Source: Lichenihabitans sp033947565
GTDB lineage: Bacteria > Pseudomonadota > Alphaproteobacteria > Rhizobiales > Beijerinckiaceae
Length of the DNA stretch: 64,000 nt
NCBI RefSeq assembly: GCF_033947565.1
Contig: NZ_JARPVX010000013.1
Location: forward strand, 22,013 to 86,012
Reading direction: 5' to 3'
The position numbers were made by a program, and so were the translations under genes. Of the stretch, positions 57,372-64,000 are shown piece after piece. The notes under the pieces are model-generated. The model saw only the letters and a program-made list of their open reading frames with translations. It was not told the DNA's origin and searched no databases. Position 1 is the first letter of the stretch. Every line of letters begins with the position of its first letter.

Positions 57372-59255
57372 ATGGCCCGCCCCAAACGTTCCGCCGTTCC
57401 CAACGCCAGCTTCCGCATCGACGCCAATGCGTCGCTCGGCGGCACGCTCGCCAAGCTGTGGCCCTACATCTGGCCGCACGGCCGCGCCGATCTCAAGGGT
57501 CGCATCTACCTGGCGCTTGTTCTGCTCATCGTGGCGAAGTTCGTCACTATCGCGGTGCCTTACGCCTTCAAATACGCCACCGACGCTCTGGCGGGCCGGC
57601 ACGATGCCTTTCTGGATCACCTGCCGGGCTTTGCGGCCGGCGCCGTCGGAATGACGGCCGCCTATGGCGCCCTGCGCATCTTCATGGCGTTCCTCACCCA
57701 GGGGCGCGACGCGCTTTTTGCTTCTGTGGCCATGCATGCCGTGCGGCGCCTCGCCACCGACGTCTTCGTCCATCTGCATGCCTTGTCGCTGCGCTATCAC
57801 CTCGAGCGCAAGACGGGCGGGCTGACCCGCATCCTCGAGCGCGGCCGCAATGCCATCGAGACCATCGTCCGCATGATCATGCTGACCGGCGTGCCGACGG
57901 CGGTCGAATTCGTGCTGATCCTCGGCGTGTTCTTGTTCCAGTTCGACTGGCGCTACGTGCTGGCCACCGTGGTGATGATCGGCGCCTATCTCGGCTTCAC
58001 CTTGTTGGCGACGAATTGGCGCATCCGCATCCGCCAGGACATGAACGAGAGCGACCAGGACGCCAACACCAAGGCGATCGACAGCCTGCTCAACTTCGAG
58101 ACGGTGAAGTATTTCGGCGCCGAAGAGCGCGAGGCCGCCCGTTACGACCGTGCCATGGCGCGCTACGAGGGCCTGTCCACCCGCACCTACATTTCGCTCG
58201 CGGTGCTCAATGCCGGGCAGGCCGCCATCTTCACGCTCGGCCTCGTGGCCGTGATGGCGTTGTGCGTGTCGGGCATCCGGTCGGGGCGCAACACGGTCGG
58301 CGATTTCGTGCTGATCAACGCCATGATGATCCAGCTGTATCAGCCGCTGAACTTCATGGGCCTCCTGTACCGCGAGGTGAAGCAGGCCGTGATCGACATC
58401 GAGCTGATGTTCAACATCCTCGGCCAGGCGCCGGAAGTGGAGGACAAGACGGACGCCCAGCCGCTCGTGGTCGGGCGCGGCGATCTCGTGTTCGAGGATG
58501 TGCGGTTCGGCTACGACCGGGCCCGCGAGGTGCTGCGCGGCGTCAGCTTCACGGTGCCGGCCGGCAAGACCGTGGCTGTGGTCGGCTCCTCGGGGGCCGG
58601 CAAGTCGACGTTGTCGCGTCTCCTGTTCCGCTTCTACGAGCCCTGGTCGGGCCGCATCACCATCGATGGGCAGAATATCGCCGACGTCACCCAGGCGTCG
58701 CTGCGCGAGGCCGTCGGCATGGTGCCGCAGGACACCGTGCTGTTCAACGACACCATCGGGTACAACATCCGCTATGGCCGTTGGGACGCCAGCGACGATG
58801 CCGTGCGGGACGCTGCCAGCGCGGCGCAGATCGACGGTTTCATCCAGCTGGTGCCCGACGGATACGACGCCCAGGTGGGCGAGCGCGGCTTGAAACTGTC
58901 GGGCGGCGAAAAGCAGCGCGTCGCCATTGCCCGCACCATCCTGAAGGGGCCGCCGATCCTGGTGCTCGACGAGGCCACCTCGGCCCTCGACACATTCACG
59001 GAACGCGACATCCAGGAAGCGTTGCGCCGGGTGTCGGAAAACCGCACCACCTTGGTCATCGCCCATCGGCTGACCACGGTGGTGGAGGCCGACGAGATCA
59101 TCGTGCTCGACAAGGGCGTCATCGCCGAGCGGGGTCGCCACGAGCAACTGCTCGACCGTGGCGGCCTTTACGCGCGCTTGTGGAGCCGGCAGCGGGACGC
59201 GGAGGCCGAGGCCGACGAAGCCGCCTCGGATCGGCTGCCCGACGCGGTCGAGTGA
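57372..59255 (+). CDS. Atm1-type ABC exporter (half transporter)
   Basis: The 627-residue protein has an N-terminal six-helix membrane domain (residues 40-330) and a C-terminal ATPase with VVGSSGAGKSTLSRLLFRF, KLSGGEKQRVAIARTIL, ILVLDEATSALD and the switch His in VIAHRLTTV. The membrane part contains TRILERGRNAIETI and FQLYQPLNFMG-like IQLYQPLNFMGLLYREVKQ, marks of the Atm1/ABCB7 group. Bacterial Atm1 proteins (e.g. Novosphingobium) export glutathione-bound metals or sulfur compounds. It works as a homodimer. A Gly-rich GNAT gene follows after 22 bases. Confidence 0.93.
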   Translation: MARPKRSAVPNASFRIDANASLGGTLAKLWPYIWPHGRADLKGRIYLALVLLIVAKFVTIAVPYAFKYATDALAGRHDAFLDHLPGFAAGAVGMTAAYGALRIFMAFLTQGRDALFASVAMHAVRRLATDVFVHLHALSLRYHLERKTGGLTRILERGRNAIETIVRMIMLTGVPTAVEFVLILGVFLFQFDWRYVLATVVMIGAYLGFTLLATNWRIRIRQDMNESDQDANTKAIDSLLNFETVKYFGAEEREAARYDRAMARYEGLSTRTYISLAVLNAGQAAIFTLGLVAVMALCVSGIRSGRNTVGDFVLINAMMIQLYQPLNFMGLLYREVKQAVIDIELMFNILGQAPEVEDKTDAQPLVVGRGDLVFEDVRFGYDRAREVLRGVSFTVPAGKTVAVVGSSGAGKSTLSRLLFRFYEPWSGRITIDGQNIADVTQASLREAVGMVPQDTVLFNDTIGYNIRYGRWDASDDAVRDAASAAQIDGFIQLVPDGYDAQVGERGLKLSGGEKQRVAIARTILKGPPILVLDEATSALDTFTERDIQEALRRVSENRTTLVIAHRLTTVVEADEIIVLDKGVIAERGRHEQLLDRGGLYARLWSRQRDAEAEADEAASDRLPDAVE

Positions 59256-59277
59256 ACGGTACGCGCTTAGGGGACAG

Positions 59278-59739
59278 ATGATGATCGCCATCCGACCCGA
59301 CGACCTCGAGGGCGCCGCCGTTCGCGACCTGCTGGCGCTGCACCTCGCCGGCATGCACGCCACGTCGCCGCCCGGCAGCGTCTCCGCGCTCGACGCCTCG
59401 GGCCTGCGCCACCCGGATGTTTCTGTGTGGACGGCGTGGATCGGCGACGCCATCGCGGGCCTGGGCGCCTTGAAACTGCTCGGCGGCGGTGCGGCCGAGG
59501 TGAAATCGATGCGCACCCACCCCGCCCACCTGCGCAAGGGCGTGGCAGCCGCCTTGCTGCGCCACATCGTCGGGGAAGCGCGCGCCCGCGGGATAAGGCG
59601 GCTGAGTCTCGAGACCGGCAGCGGCCCAGCCTTCGACCCGGCCCTGGCGCTTTACCGCGCCCACGGGTTCGAGGATGGCGAACCCTTCGCGAACTACCGC
59701 CGCAGCGCGTTCAACCAGTTCCTGCACCTGCCGTTGTGA
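59278..59739 (+). CDS. GNAT-family N-acetyltransferase
   Basis: The 153-residue acetyltransferase has the acetyl-CoA-binding loop VKSMRTHPAHLRKGVAAALLRHIV (R/Q-x-x-G-x-G/A present as RKGVAA), followed by ARGIRRLSLETGSG, and FDPALALYRAHGFEDGEPF. The pattern is that of the PhnO/YjaB-like small GNATs that acetylate amines or amino acids. It lies 22 bases after the Atm1-type exporter and is probably co-transcribed. Substrate unknown. Confidence 0.85.
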   Translation: MMIAIRPDDLEGAAVRDLLALHLAGMHATSPPGSVSALDASGLRHPDVSVWTAWIGDAIAGLGALKLLGGGAAEVKSMRTHPAHLRKGVAAALLRHIVGEARARGIRRLSLETGSGPAFDPALALYRAHGFEDGEPFANYRRSAFNQFLHLPL

Positions 59740-59849
59740 CCTTGGCGGCGGCGCAGCGATCATCCATGCCGCATGGCGTTCCCGCTCGGCGGCGTCCATA
59801 AGGGGGCTGGCCCTCGAACGGCCACACACAGGCTAGCGCAGGGGAAGCG

Positions 59850-60038
59850 ATGTTCTTCGATGAAGCCGGCTGGGGCCGCCCGGCAGAGCCAGCGCCGAAA
59901 CGCCTGATGACGGCGCGCCAGGAGCGGCTCGTGATGCGCCTCGTCTTTGCCAACCTGTTGTTCATGCTGGTGGCGCCGATCGGCGGCGGCACGATCCTCC
60001 AGGCCGTGTCGACCCTGGTGTCCCGCATCGGCTGGTGA
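59850..60038 (+). CDS. Hypothetical 62-residue protein with one membrane helix
   Basis: The protein has an N-terminal polar part (MFFDEAGWGRPAEPAPKRLM), a basic stretch (TARQERLVMR) and a hydrophobic segment (LVFANLLFMLVAPIGGGTIL) that should span the membrane once, giving an N-in topology by the positive-inside rule. GGGGAAGCG lies just before the ATG, which supports it as a gene. No family recognised. It is convergent with the metallo-hydrolase gene. Confidence 0.6.
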   Translation: MFFDEAGWGRPAEPAPKRLMTARQERLVMRLVFANLLFMLVAPIGGGTILQAVSTLVSRIGW

Positions 60039-60092
60039 CCGGGGCGCCCGACCCGGTCGCGTCGCTTCGATCGGTCTCTGTTTTTTTCGAGT

Positions 60093-60998
60093 TCAGCGCG
60101 GCCTGAAGGTCGCGGCCGGTCCGGGTTCGCCCTCGATCACGACGAGGTCGCGCTCGGCGAGGTCGATCAGGTGAGCCAGGACCGATAGGCCGGCCGCGCC
60201 CTTGAGGGCCGGCGGCAGGCCGGCATAGATGGCCGCCACGATGGCCGCGACATTGCCGTCGCCCCCCTGGATGCGGGCCAGGATTGCGTTTTCGCGCTGC
60301 CGGCGATGGATGGCGAGCGCCCGCACGAAGCGCGCGGGATTGGTCACCGGGCCGCCGTGGCCGGGCCAGTAGACCGCATCGGCCCGCGCCTGCAGCTTGT
60401 CGAGCGACGCCATATAGTCCCGCATCGAGCCGTCGGGCGGCGCCACCACGGTGGTGGACCAGGCCATGACGTGATCGCCCGAAAACAGGCCCGCCTCCCC
60501 GTCGAGCGCGAAGGCGAGATGGTTTGCGGTGTGGCCCGGGGTCGCCAGGGCCACGAGCCGGTGGTCCGACCCTTCCACCGCATCGCCATCCGCCAGGGCG
60601 GTGTCGGGCCGGTAGGCGGCGTCGTGGCTGGCGTCAGTCGACACCGCCCCGAAGGCGGAACGCCGCCCATAGGGCGCGCAGCCCAGCACCGGCGCGCCGG
60701 TGGCGGCCTGCAACGTCGCGGCGCCGGGCGCATGGTCCTTGTGGCTGTGGGTGACCAGGATGCGGGCCACATGGCCGGGCGCGACGGCCGATAGGATCGC
60801 GGCCTGGTGCTGCGGGTCGGCCGGGCCGGGGTCGATCACGGTCACGTCGCGCGCGCCCACCAGATAGGTGCAGGTGCCGGTGAACGTGAAGGGCCCGCCG
60901 TTGTTGGCGATCAGCCGTCGCACCAGGGGCGACAGGCGGGTCGGCCAATCCGGCCTGGCATCCAGCGCGCGGTCGAACGGGATATCGTCGGAGGCCAT
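60093..60998 (-). CDS. Metallo-beta-lactamase-fold hydrolase
   Basis: The 301-residue protein has the metal motif THSHKDHAPGAA (HxHxDH), a second His in LVALATPGHTANHL and Asp in LFSGDHVMAW. It also carries a C-terminal winged-helix-like segment (RRQRENAILARIQGG, GLSVLAHLIDLAERDLV) seen in LACTB2-like enzymes. Such proteins are thioesterases, glyoxalases or nucleases; the substrate is not defined. The ATG is preceded by a good pyrimidine-poor region but no strong ribosome site. It lies 51 bases downstream of dnaE2 on the same strand. Confidence 0.85.
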   Translation of the reverse strand: MASDDIPFDRALDARPDWPTRLSPLVRRLIANNGGPFTFTGTCTYLVGARDVTVIDPGPADPQHQAAILSAVAPGHVARILVTHSHKDHAPGAATLQAATGAPVLGCAPYGRRSAFGAVSTDASHDAAYRPDTALADGDAVEGSDHRLVALATPGHTANHLAFALDGEAGLFSGDHVMAWSTTVVAPPDGSMRDYMASLDKLQARADAVYWPGHGGPVTNPARFVRALAIHRRQRENAILARIQGGDGNVAAIVAAIYAGLPPALKGAAGLSVLAHLIDLAERDLVVIEGEPGPAATFRPR

Positions 60999-61049
60999 GA
61001 TCTGTCCCGGTGCGTCGGCCCAACATGCGACCCCGGATCGACCTTCGCG

Positions 61050-64000
61050 TCAATGGAAGTTGCGGCCTTTCGGCAAGGCTTCCCGCAGGTCCGCGCCGGG
61101 CCGGCGCGGGTCGCTGGCCGGCTCCCCCTTGGGTGAGCGGGTGTCGGCCGCGAGCGGGAAGCCGATCTTCAGCGCCAGATCGGAGCCGAGCACGCGCGCC
61201 TTGGCGGCATGGGTCTGCGGCTGCTTCAGCTCGTCCGAACAGGTCGGGCCCTCGAAGGGCGCGCCGCGGCTCGACAGGTCGGTAAGCAGCGGCGTCAAAT
61301 CGTCGAGCCGCTCCGCCACCACATGGATGACGCCGCTGCCGCGTTGCAGCACCCCCGTGACGGCCAGGAAGCGGGCCGCGATCACGGCCGGCCGGTTCTC
61401 CTCGAACACCTTGGGCCAGACGATGATGTTGCCGACCCCGGTCTCGTCTTCGAGCGTCAGGAAGATGGTGCCGCTGGCCGAGCCCGGCCGTTGCCGCACC
61501 AGCACGAGGCCCGCCACCGTGACGCGGCGGCCGGGGCCGAGATCCTCCAGGCCGGCGCTGGTGCTGATGCGACGCCGGGCCAGCTCGGCCCGCACGAAGG
61601 ACACCGGATGCGCCTTGAGGGACAGCGCCAGATGGCGGTAGTCCTCCACCACATGCTCGCCGAGCGGCATCGGCGGCAGCGCCGCATCAGGTTCCTGCTC
61701 GTCCGCGGGCGTGGTTGAGAAAAGCGGTAGGTCGTCCTTGTCGCCCGATCGGTTGAGGCCGCGCACGGCCCAGAGCGCGTCGCGCCGGTCGAGGCCGAGC
61801 GACCGGAAAGCATCGGCTTCGGCGAGCCGCTCCAGCACCGCGGGCGTGAGCGCCGCCCGGAGCCACAGGTCGCGCACGGAATCGTAGCCCCGGCCGCGTC
61901 GGGCCATCAGCCGCTCCATATCGACCCGGTGCAGGCCCTTCACCTGGCGGAAGCCGAGCCGCAGCGCGTGGTCGCCGAGGATGTCGTCGCGCATGGAGGC
62001 GTGGCGGGGGTGCAGCCGCGCTTCCCCGGCCTGCATGGGTTCCAGGGTGCAGTCCCAATCCGAGCCGTTCACCTCCACGGCCCGCACCGCGACCCCATGG
62101 TCGCGCGCGTCGCGCACGATCTGGGCGGGCGCATAGAACCCCATCGGCTGGGCGTTCAGGAGCGCGCAGGCGAAAACGTCCGGGTAGCGGCATTTCAGCC
62201 AGGCCGAAGCGTAAACCAGCAGCGCAAACGAGGCGGCATGGCTTTCCGGGAAGCCGTAGGTGCCGAACCCCTTGATCTGGGCGAAGCACTTTTCGGCAAA
62301 GGCGCGGGGGTAGTTCCTGGCCACCATGCCCTCGATCATCCGGGTCTCGAAGGTGCCGATCAGGGCGACCTTCTTGAACGTCGCCATGGCGCGGCGGAGC
62401 TGGTCGGCTTCGTCGGGCGTGAAGCCGGCTGCCACGATGGCGATCTTCATGGCGTGTTCCTGGAACAACGGCACGCCGAGCGTCTTCTTGAGCACGGCCT
62501 CGAGTTCCGGCGAAGGATACCTGACCTCCTCGAGCCCTTGTCGTCGGCGCAGATAGGGGTGCACCATGTCGCCCTGGATCGGCCCAGGACGCACGATGGC
62601 GACCTCGATGACGAGGTCGTAGAACTCGCGCGGGCGCAGCCGCGGCAGCATGGTCATCTGGGCCCGGCTCTCGATCTGGAACACGCCGATCGTGTCGGCC
62701 CGGCAGATCATGTCGTAGACGCAAGCTTCCTCCACCTCGTGTCGGATGAGGTTGGCCAGCGAGACCGTGTGGCCGTAATGCCGCCCGAGCAGGTCGAGCC
62801 CCTTCTTCAGGCAGGTCAGCATGCCGAGCGCCAGCACGTCGATCTTGATCATCTTCAGGTCGTCGAGGTCGTCCTTGTCCCATTCGACGACGGTGCGGTC
62901 CGTCATTGCGGCATTGCCGATCGGCACCACCTCGTCGAGCCGGGTGCGGGTGATCACGAAGCCGCCGGTGTGCTGCGACAGGTGGCGCGGGAAGCCGGCA
63001 AGCTCGTCGGCGAGCCGCAGCACCATGGCAAGGCGCCCGTCTTCCGGGTCGAGGCCGATGCGCCGGGCTTCGGCCGGGTCGACGCCCTTGGACCAATAGC
63101 CCCAGACCGTGCCGCTGAGAGCCGAAACCGTGTCGTCCGACAGCCCGAAAGCCTTGCCGACATCGCGCAGGGCCGAGCGCGTCCGGTAGGTGATGACGGT
63201 GGCCACCAGCCCCGCATGGGCGCGGCCGTAATGGTCGTAGATATATTGCATCACGATTTCGCGCCGCTCGTGCTCGAAGTCGACATCGATGTCGGGCGGC
63301 TCGTTGCGGTTCTTCGAAATGAAGCGCTCGAACAGGAGCGCGTGGTGCACGGGGTCGATCTCCGTGATGCCGAGGCAATAACACAGCGTCGAATTGGCGG
63401 CCGAGCCCCGCCCCTGGCACAGGATGCCCTCGCGCCGCGCGAACTGCACCACGTCGTAGACGGTGAGAAAATAAGCCGCGTAATTGAGCTCGGCCACGAG
63501 CGCGAGCTCGGCCTCCATCTGGGTCATGACGCTCGGCGGCACGCCTTCCGGGTAGCGCCAGCGGGCGCCCGCCTGGGCATGGTATGCGAGGGCTTCCTGC
63601 TCGGTCTCGAAATCGCCGCGCAATTCGTCGGGGTAGTTGTATTCGAGCTGGGCGAGCGAGAAGCGCAGGCCTTCGGCGAAGCGCAGCGTTTCATCCACGG
63701 CCTCGGGGGCTTCGCGGAACAAGCGTGCCATCTCGACCCCCGACTTCAGGTGCCGCTCGGCATTGGCCTCGAGGCTGCGGCCGGCCCCGTCGAGCGGCAC
63801 GCCGGTGCGGATGCAATGCAGCACGTCCGCCAGCGGGCGACGCTCGGGTGCGTGCATCAGCGGGTCGTTGGTGGCCAGCAGCGGCAGCCCCGTGGCGCGG
63901 GCGAGCGCCTGCCGGGCCGCGAGGCGCAGCCGCAGCCCCGGGCCCGGCAGAACCGTGGCGCCGATCCACACGCGGCCCGGCGCCGCGGCCGCGAGGCGGC
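61050..64000 (-). CDS. dnaE2: Error-prone DNA polymerase DnaE2 (N-terminus outside window)
   Basis: About 983 C-terminal residues of the second DNA polymerase III alpha subunit (ImuC) are present; the reading frame is open to the right edge, so some 100-150 N-terminal residues of the PHP domain are missing. Catalytic aspartates are in NEPPDIDVDFEHERRE and in MIKIDVLALGMLTCLKKG; other marks are GRGSAANSTLCYCLGI, HTGGFVITRTRLDEVVPI and KGFGTYGFPESHAASFALL. The C-terminal OB fold (VTVAGLVLVRQRPGSASGTI) is DnaE2-specific. The enzyme does damage-induced mutagenic synthesis together with ImuB, whose gene would lie just upstream. Confidence 0.95.
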   Translation of the reverse strand, partial: RLAAAAPGRVWIGATVLPGPGLRLRLAARQALARATGLPLLATNDPLMHAPERRPLADVLHCIRTGVPLDGAGRSLEANAERHLKSGVEMARLFREAPEAVDETLRFAEGLRFSLAQLEYNYPDELRGDFETEQEALAYHAQAGARWRYPEGVPPSVMTQMEAELALVAELNYAAYFLTVYDVVQFARREGILCQGRGSAANSTLCYCLGITEIDPVHHALLFERFISKNRNEPPDIDVDFEHERREIVMQYIYDHYGRAHAGLVATVITYRTRSALRDVGKAFGLSDDTVSALSGTVWGYWSKGVDPAEARRIGLDPEDGRLAMVLRLADELAGFPRHLSQHTGGFVITRTRLDEVVPIGNAAMTDRTVVEWDKDDLDDLKMIKIDVLALGMLTCLKKGLDLLGRHYGHTVSLANLIRHEVEEACVYDMICRADTIGVFQIESRAQMTMLPRLRPREFYDLVIEVAIVRPGPIQGDMVHPYLRRRQGLEEVRYPSPELEAVLKKTLGVPLFQEHAMKIAIVAAGFTPDEADQLRRAMATFKKVALIGTFETRMIEGMVARNYPRAFAEKCFAQIKGFGTYGFPESHAASFALLVYASAWLKCRYPDVFACALLNAQPMGFYAPAQIVRDARDHGVAVRAVEVNGSDWDCTLEPMQAGEARLHPRHASMRDDILGDHALRLGFRQVKGLHRVDMERLMARRGRGYDSVRDLWLRAALTPAVLERLAEADAFRSLGLDRRDALWAVRGLNRSGDKDDLPLFSTTPADEQEPDAALPPMPLGEHVVEDYRHLALSLKAHPVSFVRAELARRRISTSAGLEDLGPGRRVTVAGLVLVRQRPGSASGTIFLTLEDETGVGNIIVWPKVFEENRPAVIAARFLAVTGVLQRGSGVIHVVAERLDDLTPLLTDLSSRGAPFEGPTCSDELKQPQTHAAKARVLGSDLALKIGFPLAADTRSPKGEPASDPRRPGADLREALPKGRNFH

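Noticed and set aside
57321..59567. A 748-codon minus-strand open frame opposite the Atm1-type exporter gene
   Set aside because: It is antisense to a complete ABC exporter and has no motifs.

Overview
The window is about 64 kb of GC-rich DNA in which codons mostly end in G or C. It reads as chromosomal sequence of an alphaproteobacterium, most likely of the order Hyphomicrobiales (Rhizobiales). Pointers are a chemotaxis operon in the order STAS-cheY-cheA-cheW-cheR-cheB-cheY-cheD-(cheT), as in Sinorhizobium; the infA-maf-yacG block; a BA14K-type protein; a DUF4432 sugar-binding protein; a fused cysNC; and a cassette-type dnaE2. The family placement is an inference. I saw no rRNA, tRNA, CRISPR array, phage or transposase gene.

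Layout. 1-6.6 kb: the edge of a secreted protein, an SGNH hydrolase, NAD synthetase, Dps, a PhzF/Nudix pair and a tiny membrane protein. 6.7-9.3 kb: ilvE, a DoxX-like protein and an SDR. 9.6-14.3 kb: a sugar ABC ATPase and permease with no binding protein, followed by a DenD-type dehydrogenase and an SDR, which looks like a sugar-acid uptake and oxidation operon. 14.3-18.7 kb: a secreted beta-helix protein, a DUF4432 protein, a Nudix hydrolase and a PhnD-like protein. 19.0-25.7 kb: a nearly complete, tightly overlapped chemotaxis operon without a receptor gene. Its last gene is a candidate CheT phosphatase, and a degenerate globin-like gene lies just beyond it.

26.8-32.0 kb (minus strand): a branched-chain amino acid locus in transcription order ilvB, an Asp/Glu racemase, ilvN, a LysE-type exporter, ilvC. 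It is preceded by a promoter, a 15-codon leader peptide rich in Ile/Leu/Val and an intrinsic terminator, a classical attenuator. 32.1-35.3 kb: envelope and stress genes (two DUF4142 proteins, an NTF2-like protein, PAP2, a lone receiver, CsbD). 35.3-39.4 kb (minus): infA-maf-yacG, then psd-cyclase-pssA, in which a class III nucleotide cyclase sits between the two phospholipid genes. 39.6-50.9 kb: cupin, zwf, an atypical SDR, a UvrD-type helicase, a BA14K protein, an SDR, cysD-cysNC and a polyprenyl-phosphate sugar transferase.

51-56.8 kb: a methionine-cycle operon. An ArsR-methyltransferase fusion regulator with an inverted repeat at its start codon overlaps metF, and a dispersed palindromic repeat separates metF from metH. 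57-64 kb: a Cys-rich periplasmic protein, an Atm1-type exporter, a GNAT acetyltransferase, a small membrane protein, a metallo-beta-lactamase-fold hydrolase and the C-terminal bulk of dnaE2, which runs off the right edge.

No unmistakably new multi-gene system is visible. The most rewarding places are the ilv leader with its unusual operon content, the cheT candidate and globin-like gene, the ABC ATPase with an extra C-terminal domain, the cyclase inside the phospholipid operon, and the arsR-MT/metF/metH unit. All assignments come from reading motifs; no database search was run.
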